From contig JANYIQ010000279.1 in NCBI GenBank assembly GCA_025362575.1, forward strand, positions 1 through 64,000: a DNA stretch of 64,000 nt. The letters are read 5' to 3'. Shown piece after piece: positions 26,037-34,795 of the stretch. This stretch comes from Bacteroidia bacterium. GTDB taxonomy: Bacteria > Bacteroidota > Bacteroidia > B-17B0 > Aurantibacillaceae. Positions within the stretch are counted from its first letter, which is position 1; each line of letters begins with the position of its first letter. The position numbers were made by a program, and so were the translations under genes. The notes beneath the pieces are model-generated. The model made no database searches. It was not told where the DNA came from and saw only the letters and a list, made by a program, of their open reading frames with translations.

Positions 26037-28259
26037 ATGAAAAATAGATACAACTTTTTAAAGCAGATCGTTATCATACTTTGTTTTGTTTTTTCGAATA
26101 AAGTCTTGATTTCACAAACAGTGAATGTACCTTACCAGTTTTACCACGACGTTAATAATAATTGTATTTACGACTCTGGAGATACTCTTCTATATAATTT
26201 GCCTGGGAATATAAAGATCTCTTACCTGAATAGCGCTGCGACAACAAATTCAACTTCAAATGTGGTATGGTGCACAAATTCTTTAACAGTTTCAAATCCT
26301 TCAGTTCCGGCAGTAAATTCAACAACTTTTACAAATTGGGGCCCTGGATATTATCCATTTATCACAGTCAATAGTACATGTTCTTCATATTCGAATTTGT
26401 CTTATACTGCAACAAATTATTTACCGATTAAAACTATCAATCAAATGAGTGATGTTTGGTATAGTGCTAAAAATGTAAGTAGTTATTACGGTAGTTCTGT
26501 CAATAATATCTTTCCAATTTGCTTTAACAATGGCAACGATTCTATGGAATTTAGTTTGACATTTATGAATCTGTATACCTGCAATAATATAACTTCTACA
26601 CGAACTTTCAGTTTGTATTTTGATGGGATACTGTACGAGCAAATTACAACAATTGGAGCTAGCTATTCTACGGTTAATGGAATAAAAACTACTATAAATG
26701 AAAATTATAATCCTTATTATGATGATATGTATTTTAAATTAATACCTCCTCCAGGAATTTCAGCTTTAGGCAACCACACTTTTACCCTAAAATCAACAAA
26801 TTTGTTTAATTACTTGAATACGGCAATTAATTACAGCTGCATTTTAAATTCAGTTCCATGCTCAAAAATATCCGGGCAATTTTATAATGATTGTAATGCC
26901 AATTGCACTAAAGATGGAGGAGATATGACTGTAAGTATAGGGGTAAAGGCTTTAATTACGAATGGGACATCTAACTACAATATTTCGCCAGATGTATTCG
27001 GAGGATTTTCATGTTATTTAGCAAGTAATTTGGCTAGTTCACTTACTTCTTTTTCAATAAATCCATCCTATACTCCTTGTGCTTCGGCAGTTTCAACGAT
27101 TAATATTCCTGCTGGAGCAACCACAAATACGATAACTTTAGGATACAAGAATAATAGTTATGCATTCGATCCAATCCCATATTTGGCAAGTTCCTCTTTC
27201 CCGTTTTTTCCTGGAACCAGTTATACACTCGCGGCTAATGTTTATTTTTCCGCTACTTCAGGCTGCAATACCCCAACTTTAACTAATCCCGGAAAGGTGA
27301 AATTTTTTCTCGATAAGAGTTTTATTTTTCAAAATGTGGTCAGCCCAACACCTTTACCAAATTCAATTCTGCCCGGACCTGGAGGCGACACGTTGGTTTG
27401 GAATGAACCCAATTTTTATACTTCTGCATTTAATTATTCATTTGTTGCAACAGTGTCTCCCACAGTAATAGTAGGAACAGTCTTTGAATTTGCAAGTATA
27501 ATTCAACCGACCTATGATGATAAATTTAGCAATAACATATTTAATACTGGACCACATGGAATTGGATTGCCTTATGATCCGAATGGGAAAGAATGCTATG
27601 CACAAGGTATACAGCCGAATGGTGATATTCCTTTTGGAGTACAAAATTTAGAATACACCATACATTTTCAGAATATTGGAACGGCGGTTGCGAAGAATGT
27701 CACTACTCTTGATACCTTAGATTCAAATTTAGATTGGACAACTCTGCAAGTGTTAAGTAGCAGTTTTCCGGTTCAAACACAGGTAGACAATTCTTCGGGT
27801 CAAACCATTTTCTATTTTAAGAATATCAATCTTCCTGATTCGACAAGTAGCCCTCAGGGCTCACAGGGATTTGTTCGGTATTCAATAAAATTAAAATCCG
27901 GCGTTCCTGTTAACACAATAATTAAAAACAGAGCACATAATTATTTCGATTTTAATGCGCCCGTTCCTACCAACCAAACAAAAAACAAATTGGTTTTATT
28001 TGCAGGAATAAATGAAGTTGAATTATCGAACTCCATCAAACTTCTACCCAATCCTGTTAACGATAAATTATTTATTTCATGTGAGCAACCAATGAAAGAA
28101 CTTAGCATTATCAATAGTTTAGGGCAATTAGTGTTTAAACAAGAAGTAAGCGATAAACAAACAAGCGTTGAAATGAACTCTTTGCCAAGAGCATTTTACT
28201 TTGTTAGTATTACACTTAATTCGGGTCAGGTTATCACCAAAAAAGTGATCAAGAACTAA
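26037..28259 (+). CDS. T9SS type A cargo protein with DUF7619-like domain
   Basis: A 740-residue secreted protein starting at ATG 26037; a TTG two codons earlier was not used. After a signal peptide (to about residue 30) comes a long beta-rich region with paired cysteines. Residues about 510-645 match a conserved module with DPNGKECYAQG, YTIHFQNIGTAVAKNVTTLD and FVRYSIKLKSG... NYFDFNAP, which I recognise as the DUF7619 type found before T9SS tails. The last 75 residues are a type A sorting domain (LLPNPVNDKLFIS, SIINSLGQLV, ITKKVIKN). Such proteins are cleaved and anchored or released by the T9SS. Function beyond that is unknown. Confidence 0.82.
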   Translation: MKNRYNFLKQIVIILCFVFSNKVLISQTVNVPYQFYHDVNNNCIYDSGDTLLYNLPGNIKISYLNSAATTNSTSNVVWCTNSLTVSNPSVPAVNSTTFTNWGPGYYPFITVNSTCSSYSNLSYTATNYLPIKTINQMSDVWYSAKNVSSYYGSSVNNIFPICFNNGNDSMEFSLTFMNLYTCNNITSTRTFSLYFDGILYEQITTIGASYSTVNGIKTTINENYNPYYDDMYFKLIPPPGISALGNHTFTLKSTNLFNYLNTAINYSCILNSVPCSKISGQFYNDCNANCTKDGGDMTVSIGVKALITNGTSNYNISPDVFGGFSCYLASNLASSLTSFSINPSYTPCASAVSTINIPAGATTNTITLGYKNNSYAFDPIPYLASSSFPFFPGTSYTLAANVYFSATSGCNTPTLTNPGKVKFFLDKSFIFQNVVSPTPLPNSILPGPGGDTLVWNEPNFYTSAFNYSFVATVSPTVIVGTVFEFASIIQPTYDDKFSNNIFNTGPHGIGLPYDPNGKECYAQGIQPNGDIPFGVQNLEYTIHFQNIGTAVAKNVTTLDTLDSNLDWTTLQVLSSSFPVQTQVDNSSGQTIFYFKNINLPDSTSSPQGSQGFVRYSIKLKSGVPVNTIIKNRAHNYFDFNAPVPTNQTKNKLVLFAGINEVELSNSIKLLPNPVNDKLFISCEQPMKELSIINSLGQLVFKQEVSDKQTSVEMNSLPRAFYFVSITLNSGQVITKKVIKN

Positions 28260-28300
28260 ATTTCTTTTTTGCTATCCTCTATTTCCCTATCTTTATTATT

Positions 28301-28318
28301 CCGAAGGGAGGTCTTCGG
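28301..28318 (+). other. leader hairpin before the PLP-enzyme gene
   Basis: CCGAAG (28301-28306) pairs with CTTCGG (28313-28318) around a 6-base loop, 15 bases before the ATG. A TATCTTTA promoter-like element lies just upstream at about 28288, so the hairpin would be near the 5' end of the mRNA. Confidence 0.4.
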
Positions 28319-28333
28319 CTAAAATTAAAACCT

Positions 28334-29641
28334 ATGGATCGTCGCGATTTCTTTTTAAAATCTGCCGCTGCAACAGCTGGACTCACTTTTTTATCGGCAA
28401 TTGATAAAGTTTATGCTGCTGAACTTGAAAACCAAGTGGCGCGCATTCAGAACTTAAGCCCTGAGGCCGCCGCGTCTGATGAGGATTTTTGGAGTTGGGT
28501 GCGTGAGAGTTTTACTATTTCTCCTAACATCATCAATCTGAATAATGGCGGGGTTAGTCCGCAACCAAAAGTTGTTCAGGATGCTCACATACGTTATTAC
28601 CAATATTGCAACGAAGCGCCTTCTTATTACATGTGGCGTATTTTAGATGCGGGCCGCGAAGGCTTGCGTGAAAAACTTTCTGAACTCTGCGGTGTTGATC
28701 CTGAAGAAATAGCAATTAACCGTAATGCTACTGAAGGATTGAACACCGTTATTTTTGGTTTGAATTTAAAGGCAGGCGATGAAATTGTTTTAAGCAAATA
28801 CGATTATCCTAACATGATGAACGCCTGGAAACAACGTGAAAAAAGAGACGGAGTAAAATTGGTGTGGATCGATATTCCTCAGCCTATCGAAGATGATAAG
28901 GCTATTGTGAAGTTATATGAGGATGCAATTACACCAAAAACAAAAATAGTTCACATCACACATCAGATCAATTGGAGCGGACAAATTGTTCCATGTAAAC
29001 TTATAGCTGACATGGCTCACAGTAAGGGTTGTGAGGTTATTGTTGATGCCGCTCATTCATTTGCGCAATTTGATTTTAAATTTAGAGATACAGGTGCTGA
29101 TTATTTAGCTGCCGCTTTGCATAAATGGTTATGCGCTCCTTTTGGAAGCGGACTCATGTACGTAAAAAAGGAAAAGATCAAGAATGTCTGGGCCTTATTA
29201 TCAAGTACCGAACCAGATGGCGGCGACATTCGCAAGTTCGAAACTTTAGGAACACGTTCAATGGCATCTGAAATGGCTATTGGTGCCGCGGTAGATTTTC
29301 ATAATGTAATTGGCGCGAAACGTAAAGAAGAACGCTTACGTTATCTCAAAAATTACTGGTATGAGAAAGTAAAAGGTCTTCCAAAGATCGTTCAGGCTAC
29401 TTCTTTTAAACCTCAATATTCATGCGCCATTGCTCATGTTGGTTTTGAGGGCTGGAAAGGCGGGGATATTGAAAATAAGTTATGGGAGAAACATAAAATT
29501 CATACCTCCACATTCGTTTACGAAAAACTAAATGGCATTCGAGTTACCCCAAATATTTATACAAGTACTCGCGACTTAGATATTTTAGTTAAAGGCTTAA
29601 CGGAAATATCTAAAATGGATCCGCCTGTGGCAGCGAAATAG
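28334..29641 (+). CDS. Tat-exported aminotransferase class V-fold PLP enzyme
   Basis: A 435-residue PLP enzyme of fold type I. The N-terminus RRDFFLKSAAATAGLTFLSA is a twin-arginine signal, so a folded, cofactor-loaded enzyme is exported. The core shows NLNNGGVSP, EIAINRNATEGLNTV, ITHQINWSG, VDAAHSFAQ and the PLP Lys in AALHKWLCAPFGSG. The branch resembles isopenicillin-N epimerase and cysteine desulfurase-like proteins of unknown substrate. Exported class V enzymes of this kind are common in Bacteroidota but uncharacterised. It looks monocistronic and ends at a strong terminator. Confidence 0.85.
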   Translation: MDRRDFFLKSAAATAGLTFLSAIDKVYAAELENQVARIQNLSPEAAASDEDFWSWVRESFTISPNIINLNNGGVSPQPKVVQDAHIRYYQYCNEAPSYYMWRILDAGREGLREKLSELCGVDPEEIAINRNATEGLNTVIFGLNLKAGDEIVLSKYDYPNMMNAWKQREKRDGVKLVWIDIPQPIEDDKAIVKLYEDAITPKTKIVHITHQINWSGQIVPCKLIADMAHSKGCEVIVDAAHSFAQFDFKFRDTGADYLAAALHKWLCAPFGSGLMYVKKEKIKNVWALLSSTEPDGGDIRKFETLGTRSMASEMAIGAAVDFHNVIGAKRKEERLRYLKNYWYEKVKGLPKIVQATSFKPQYSCAIAHVGFEGWKGGDIENKLWEKHKIHTSTFVYEKLNGIRVTPNIYTSTRDLDILVKGLTEISKMDPPVAAK

Positions 29642-29657
29642 AATGATCATTGGTGCT

Positions 29658-29694
29658 AAAAAAAAGCCGGCTCAAATCATGAGTCGGCTTTTTT
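29658..29694 (+). terminator. bidirectional rho-independent terminator
   Basis: AAGCCGGCTCA pairs with TGAGTCGGCTT (one G-T pair) around a 5-base loop, with an A-run before and a T-run after. It lies between the plus-strand PLP enzyme and the convergent CHU_C protein gene. Confidence 0.9.
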
Positions 29695-29741
29695 AATGGG
29701 TTTAACTCGTTGGATATTATCCTAAGGGTTGAATCTTAATA

Positions 29742-32700
29742 TTACTTTATCAATGTTACGTGTCCTGTTAACTCTTTTGTTTTACCAAACACGTTGGTTA
29801 ATTTTATTCTCCAGGTATAAATACCTTCTTTAATTTGCTTATTACCTTTAGTACTCATAGTACCATCCCAAGCTTCGTTAATGTCGGTAGAAGCGAATAG
29901 TTTCTCACCCCAGCGATCGTAAACTTCAAATTCAAATTTGGTGATACCATAACCTTTAGCAAAGAACAGATCATTTAAACCATCCCCGTTTGGTGTGAAA
30001 GTATTCGGAACAAAGATACCGAAGTCTTCGGTTACCATTATTGACTTTGTGATAGTGTCTGAACAACCATGATCGCTTTTTACCACTAAGGTAACAGCAT
30101 AATTACCTGCTTCAGGGTATGCATAAACCGGACTTTGAACGTTAGAAGTATTTGCAGCAGTGCTTGCAAAATACCAGTTCCAGCTTGCAACGTTAGCAGA
30201 ATAAGAAGCATCGCTAAATGTTACATCTTCATTGAATACAGGTTTGATCGGTGCGTAGTTAAAGTCGGCAACCGGAATTGGATAAGCATTAACCATCATG
30301 GCAGTTGCGTTAACACAACCGTTCATATCGGTTACTGTTGCAACAACTGAATAGTCATGAGCAATGTTATAGCAGTGGCCGGTATTAGTTCCTGTTAAAG
30401 AAGCACCGTCACCAAAATTCCAGTCAATACTTTGTAAAGCTGTTGAAGTAGAAAGTGTAAAGGTTACGCAAACCGGAACACAACCATTATTTTTGCTTGA
30501 TAAAATATTTGGCATTGGTAATGGATTAACAAGTGCAGTTGTAATGATCGTTGCTGAACAACCAATATTATCGCTAACTGTTACCTGATAGTTTCCACTG
30601 AAAGCTGAAGATGTAGTTGGAAGATTTGGGTTCTGTGCAGTTGAACTGAATCCCTGAGGACCTGTCCAGGAATAGAACACGCCACCGTTTGCTGATAAAG
30701 ATAGAACTTGATTAGCACAGATCGGCCCGTTGTTAAATGCTGTAGGAACCGGAAGTGGATTTACTATTACGTTTTGGTTAGCAGTGTTTGTACAACCTGC
30801 AACACTTCCAACTACTACCATATACTGTCCTGCATTTGCAACAACTGCATTTGGTATTGTAGGATTTTGAACGTTAGAAATAAAACCATTTGGACCAGTC
30901 CATAAATAAGTAGAACCACCTGTAGCACCTAAGCTTACAGTTTGATTAACGCATAAAGTAGAACCTGATGTTGTAACAATAGGTAAAGGATTTACAACTA
31001 ATGCATGAGTTGTTGAATTGATACAACCGTTAGCATCGATAACAGTTAAGGTATAAGTACCACCGCATGGTAAACCTGTAACTACAATTCCGGGATTTGA
31101 AGAGTTAGAGTTAAATGCAGCAGGTCCGCTCCAAGCATAAGTAACACCACCTGTACCATTGAAAATAGTTGATTTGCCTTCGCAAACCGGACCATTACTG
31201 GTAATAGCCGGTGTCGGTAAAGGGTTAATGGTTACAGATGTTGTAACGGCAGCTGTACAAGCTCCTATCGCAGCAACTACAGTATAAATACCGTTTGCAG
31301 GCAAAGTAACCGCAGGAATACTTGGATTAGCAATAACACTGTTAAATGCATTAGGACCACTCCATATATAACCTAAACCACCGGTTGCGTTTAAGTTTAA
31401 AGTGTTACCAAAACAAACCGGACCATTTTGTGTAATGGCAGGAGTAGGTAATGGAATAACACCAACGTTTGCAACTGCTGTATTTGTACAACTATTAGCA
31501 TCGGTTACTAAAACAGTGTAAGAACCGCTCATTGCTAATTGTGCATTTGGAATATTTGGGTTTTGAGCATTTGAAGTGTAACCTCCCGGTCCGCTCCAAG
31601 CATAAGCTGTACCACCCGTTGCAGTTAAACCAATACTTGTAAGCAAACAAGCCGTAGGGCTGTTTACCGTAACAATGGGTAGTGGGTTAATTATAACGTT
31701 TGTTGTGCCTGTACTCTTACAGCCATTAATGTTTGTAAGAGCTAAAGTATATGTTCCGGCATTTGTTAAAGCAACAGCAGGTACATTTGGATTTTGAAGA
31801 TTTGAACTGAATGCTGAAGCAGCAGGACCTGTCCAGGTATAAGTTGTACCGCCTAAACCTGTGAAATTAAGTTGAGATCCTAAACAAACCGGACTATTAC
31901 TTGTAATAGTTGGAGTAGTTGGAGCGTTAACAACAACGGTATTAGTAATGGTGGTGGTTGTGCAACCTGTATTTAAAACACATGTGTAAACACCCGCTGC
32001 TGCTGCAGTTACCGCAGTAATAGATGGGTTTTGAGCAGTGCTAGTAAAACTGTTAGGACCATTCCACATAAATGTTGGAGCAACAGTACCTGAATAAGCA
32101 GTAGTGAAATTTAAAGCGCTGCCAGTACATAATGGAGAGTTAGCGGTTACAGTACCGGTAACACCACCCGAAGGGCCCGCCCCAACGTATAATTTATAAT
32201 CTTCAGTTTCGCCGTAACCGTATAAGTTACATGGGTCAATTGTAATGCCTGGGGTTGCGTACGCACAACGTACTCGCATTCTATAAAGTCCGGCAGGAAC
32301 TGCTGGAACAATAAAGTTCATGGCAGCAAAAGTTGCAGCCGTTGGAACACCAGGTGTGCCTGTAACACGCTCAGCAGGAACCTGGAAAATACCGTCGTTA
32401 TTCCAATCCACAAATACAGCACAACCTTGAGCATAAATGTTGCCTGATTGAAAATTACAGGTAATGTTCTGACCAACGTTAACTACCAAATACATTGGGC
32501 AAGGCCAAAGCATGTAGTTATTGATACCACCAAGGTTTTGTGCATTACAACCGGAGTTGTTATTTGTAATGTTATTTACCGCACCTGTTGTATTAAAACT
32601 ATTAATGAAGTCGTTAATGAAGTTACCTCCGGCATTTGAAGCCCCTGCTTGGTTACAAGGTTTCTGAGAGTACTGCGGCATGCAATAAGGTGTAGGAAAT

Positions 32701-32786
32701 GTGCCAACTTGAGCAGTAAGTTTTCCTGTAGAAAGTAAACCCCCTAAACAAATAAAAATTCCTATTTTATTTATAATATTTTTCAT
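29742..32786 (-). CDS. T9SS type B (CHU_C) cargo protein with Ig-like and PKD repeats
   Basis: A 1014-residue secreted protein. Signal peptide to residue 26; a Cys-rich N-terminal region ending in a GEVED domain (about 115-201, FVDWNNDGIF, GYGETEDYKLYV); seven Ig/PKD-like repeats with a period of 77-79 residues (about 212-757) each holding a W(T/S)GP motif; two PKD domains (about 758-915, with WNFGDGASL); and a gliding-motility C-terminal domain (922-1014: VPNTFTPNGDGLNDLF, YDRWGEKLF, YTWRIKL). Such proteins are large surface or released adhesins secreted by T9SS, often needing a PorP/SprF partner. The matching partner may be the gene at 15179-16114. Confidence 0.9.
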   Translation of the reverse strand: MKNIINKIGIFICLGGLLSTGKLTAQVGTFPTPYCMPQYSQKPCNQAGASNAGGNFINDFINSFNTTGAVNNITNNNSGCNAQNLGGINNYMLWPCPMYLVVNVGQNITCNFQSGNIYAQGCAVFVDWNNDGIFQVPAERVTGTPGVPTAATFAAMNFIVPAVPAGLYRMRVRCAYATPGITIDPCNLYGYGETEDYKLYVGAGPSGGVTGTVTANSPLCTGSALNFTTAYSGTVAPTFMWNGPNSFTSTAQNPSITAVTAAAAGVYTCVLNTGCTTTTITNTVVVNAPTTPTITSNSPVCLGSQLNFTGLGGTTYTWTGPAASAFSSNLQNPNVPAVALTNAGTYTLALTNINGCKSTGTTNVIINPLPIVTVNSPTACLLTSIGLTATGGTAYAWSGPGGYTSNAQNPNIPNAQLAMSGSYTVLVTDANSCTNTAVANVGVIPLPTPAITQNGPVCFGNTLNLNATGGLGYIWSGPNAFNSVIANPSIPAVTLPANGIYTVVAAIGACTAAVTTSVTINPLPTPAITSNGPVCEGKSTIFNGTGGVTYAWSGPAAFNSNSSNPGIVVTGLPCGGTYTLTVIDANGCINSTTHALVVNPLPIVTTSGSTLCVNQTVSLGATGGSTYLWTGPNGFISNVQNPTIPNAVVANAGQYMVVVGSVAGCTNTANQNVIVNPLPVPTAFNNGPICANQVLSLSANGGVFYSWTGPQGFSSTAQNPNLPTTSSAFSGNYQVTVSDNIGCSATIITTALVNPLPMPNILSSKNNGCVPVCVTFTLSTSTALQSIDWNFGDGASLTGTNTGHCYNIAHDYSVVATVTDMNGCVNATAMMVNAYPIPVADFNYAPIKPVFNEDVTFSDASYSANVASWNWYFASTAANTSNVQSPVYAYPEAGNYAVTLVVKSDHGCSDTITKSIMVTEDFGIFVPNTFTPNGDGLNDLFFAKGYGITKFEFEVYDRWGEKLFASTDINEAWDGTMSTKGNKQIKEGIYTWRIKLTNVFGKTKELTGHVTLIK
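30516..32153 (-). repeat. seven tandem Ig-like coding repeats
   Basis: The Trp of the W(T/S/N)GP motif occurs at residues 241, 318, 397, 475, 552, 629 and 707 of the CHU_C protein, so the DNA period is about 231-237 bases. Each unit ends with an NPLP or similar linker. The copies are clearly diverged at protein level. Confidence 0.88.
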
Positions 32787-32812
32787 AGTTCAAAAATTAA
32801 AATGCGTTTTGC

Positions 32813-33208
32813 TTAGTTAGGCTTGTATATAAGTGTTTTTGCAGGTAAAAGAACAATTGCGTCTTTAAACCCGGGTAAAGTAATGATAACTTCTTCGTTC
32901 TCTTTTCTCTGATCTTCGAAACGATGAATGCAAATGATGGATTCGTTTAAGGGTACTCCTTCAGGTGAATAATTACGCTTCACATAAAACGATTCTGAGT
33001 AATACCACATTTCCTGTGCATATAACATTTTGTTGGTTTCTTTCCATTTGTCAAAAACATCAGGCCCACCATGCATATTTGCAACGTAGATCCAAAATTT
33101 TTCAACTTTCTCAGGGTTCAATTTAATTTCCGCCGTCTTTTGTGAGAAAGAAGAAAAAGTTAACCCTAAAAGGAAACTCAGTAAGAATAATTTTATGCTT
33201 GTTTTCAT
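32813..33208 (-). CDS. small secreted protein, unknown function
   Basis: A 131-residue protein with a signal peptide (to about residue 22, SSFSQ). The mature part has an unusual aromatic stretch (WIYVANMHGGPDVFDKWKE, MWYYSESFYVKRNYSPEG). It lies 26 bases upstream of the CHU_C gene on the same strand and may be cotranscribed with it. I do not recognise a family; no sorting domain is present. Confidence 0.65.
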   Translation of the reverse strand: MKTSIKLFLLSFLLGLTFSSFSQKTAEIKLNPEKVEKFWIYVANMHGGPDVFDKWKETNKMLYAQEMWYYSESFYVKRNYSPEGVPLNESIICIHRFEDQRKENEEVIITLPGFKDAIVLLPAKTLIYKPN

Positions 33209-33508
33209 GATCTGGTAATTAATAAATCTTTATAGTACAAAGTTATGGATAAACAGTCCTTTAGGGCAATTTTTCACTCATTCTTTGTCACAGTTCGCTC
33301 ATTGGCAAAACCCCGAAAATGGCAATGTTGAAAGCCTGTTAATTATTTGAAAATGAGTAATATATGATATTCATCGACGAAATTCACCATTTAGGAAGCC
33401 AATTAAGTCATTTGATTGTGTCTAATCTTAATCAAACCTGAATTAGTATCAACATTCTTTCTAAACTTCTTAATCAGCTATCTTTGTTTGTAACAAAGTT
33501 CAACGCCA
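33209..33508. other. 300-base divergent intergenic region
   Basis: No gene is supported here. A perfect TATCTTTG promoter element for the plus-strand RidA gene is at 33479-33486. The rest is AT-rich and must also hold the minus-strand promoter of the small secreted-protein gene, which I could not place with confidence. Confidence 0.5.
33479..33486 (+). promoter_or_regulatory. TAnnTTTG promoter element of the RidA gene
   Basis: TATCTTTG is an exact consensus match 22 bases before the ATG at 33509, implying a leader of about 18 bases. Confidence 0.55.
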
Positions 33509-33961
33509 ATGAAAAAAATAATTTCAGCAACTCTACTTTTATGCGGATTAATTATCGCAGGATTTTCGTTTTCAGACAAAAGTCCGGAACGGAAAATAGT
33601 TTTCACGCCAAATGCACCTAAACCAATTGGTCCGTATAGCCAAGGCGTTTTAGTAAATAATACATTGTATGTGGCAGGACAGGTTGGTCTTACTTTAGAA
33701 GGAAAGATCGATTCTTCCTCAATAGAGAACGAATGCACACTTGCATTAAAAAACATTAAAGCCATTGTTGAAGCGGCAGGAATGAACATGCAACACGTGG
33801 TGAAATCTACTTTATATGTAAAGGATCTGAAGAACTGGACAAAAATAAAGGAGGTGTATGGATCCTATTTTCAAATCAATCCACCGGCGCGCGAAACCGT
33901 TCAGATCGCGGATCTGCCAAAGGGTGCACATTTCGAAATATCGGTTGTTGCAGTTAAATAA
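33509..33961 (+). CDS. exported RidA-family protein
   Basis: A 150-residue protein. The RidA domain covers about residues 31-150 with APKPIGPYSQGVLVNNTLYVAGQVG, TLALKNIKAIVEAAG, and PPARETVQIADLPKGAHFEIS, which includes the conserved Arg of the enamine/imine deaminase site. Unlike cytoplasmic RidA it begins with a strong signal peptide (KKIISATLLLCGLIIAGFSFS), so it acts in the periplasm or beyond, where its usual 2-aminoacrylate substrate is not expected. Its role there is unknown. It is a single gene, followed by a repeat element. Confidence 0.85.
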   Translation: MKKIISATLLLCGLIIAGFSFSDKSPERKIVFTPNAPKPIGPYSQGVLVNNTLYVAGQVGLTLEGKIDSSSIENECTLALKNIKAIVEAAGMNMQHVVKSTLYVKDLKNWTKIKEVYGSYFQINPPARETVQIADLPKGAHFEISVVAVK

Positions 33962-33963
33962 AT

Positions 33964-34122
33964 GGGCGTGTCCCTCGTTCCCTGCCTACCGGCAGGCAGG
34001 CTCGGGTTGTCACGACACGTCGTGATTCGCCACTCTCTTTTTTTGCTTAAGGAGGCAGAGCAAAAAAGAGCTCAAACTCCCGATAGCTATCAGTAGGCTC
34101 AATCTCTCACGAAGCCGCTCCC
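33964..34122 (-). repeat. modular dispersed element, expanded copy B (inverted)
   Basis: Read on the minus strand it shares with copy A (16806-16894) the order GATTGAGCC, TTTGAGCTCTTTTTTG, GCAAAAAA, GAGTGGCGAA and a CGCCC end. It is about 70 bases longer because extra palindromes are present: GATAGCTATC (34082-34091), TCACGACACGTCGTGA (34010-34025) and CCTGCCTACCGGCAGGCAGG (33981-34000). Confidence 0.68.
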
Positions 34123-34216
34123 AAAAGACATTTTGGTATATTTAAGCATGAAGTCAATAAGCAGTTTCTTAATCCGTGTTACCAATTTGTGTTTTATATT
34201 TTAAGCATGTGAATGA

Positions 34217-34795
34217 GTGAGTTCTGAACCCAAAACATATACTCTGTTAAGATCTGACAGAGAAAAAGGAATAAAATTGTTATTTGAGCTTTACGCCAAA
34301 AAACTATTGAATTATGCTGCCTATAATTGGAAAACAGAACAGGATGCAGCTTGGGATCTGATCTATAAAACCATTTACAAAGTTGCGGATGTAATAAATG
34401 AATATGAATTTGAAAACGAGGAAAAATTTGCTTCTTTCATTTTTAAAATATTTATTAATTATTTAAGGAATCATGTTCGCGATGCGAAAACCGCAATGCA
34501 AGGTAATTTGGAAGTAGAATTGAATGATAACATCATAAATAATTATTCGGATGTTGCAAAACAAACGAAAGTCACACCTGCTTTAAAGATCTTGCAGCAT
34601 GAGTTGGATAAACTGGAAGATTGGCAAAGAATATTATTACTGATGAGAAGTCAGAACATGGCTTACAGTGAAATTGTGAAATACGTGAACAAGCCTGAAG
34701 ATCAATTAAAAACCTATTACGCTCGATTGAAAAAGCAACTGAGCGAAAAAGTAAATGAGCAATTAAACGCCTTAACACCAAAAGAAAATGTTTAA
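34217..34795 (+). CDS. ECF-like RNA polymerase sigma factor
   Basis: A 192-residue protein with a divergent sigma-70 layout. Residues about 10-90 fit region 2 (GIKLLFELYAKKLLNYAAYNWKTEQDAAWDLIYKTIYKV). Residues about 125-180 fit a region-4 helix-turn-helix (LDKLEDWQRILLLMRSQNMAYSEIVKYVNKPEDQLKTYYARLKKQL). The start is a GTG. The gene overlaps the next one by 8 bases; that gene encodes a single-pass membrane protein, so a sigma/anti-sigma pairing is likely. Two TATATTT(T)AAGCATG blocks upstream (about 34137 and 34194) may be part of its promoter. Confidence 0.78.
   Translation: MSSEPKTYTLLRSDREKGIKLLFELYAKKLLNYAAYNWKTEQDAAWDLIYKTIYKVADVINEYEFENEEKFASFIFKIFINYLRNHVRDAKTAMQGNLEVELNDNIINNYSDVAKQTKVTPALKILQHELDKLEDWQRILLLMRSQNMAYSEIVKYVNKPEDQLKTYYARLKKQLSEKVNEQLNALTPKENV

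Noticed and set aside
30516-32153. CRISPR array or DNA satellite
   Set aside because: The periodic unit is about 234 bases, diverged, and codes for Ig-like domains in one open frame.
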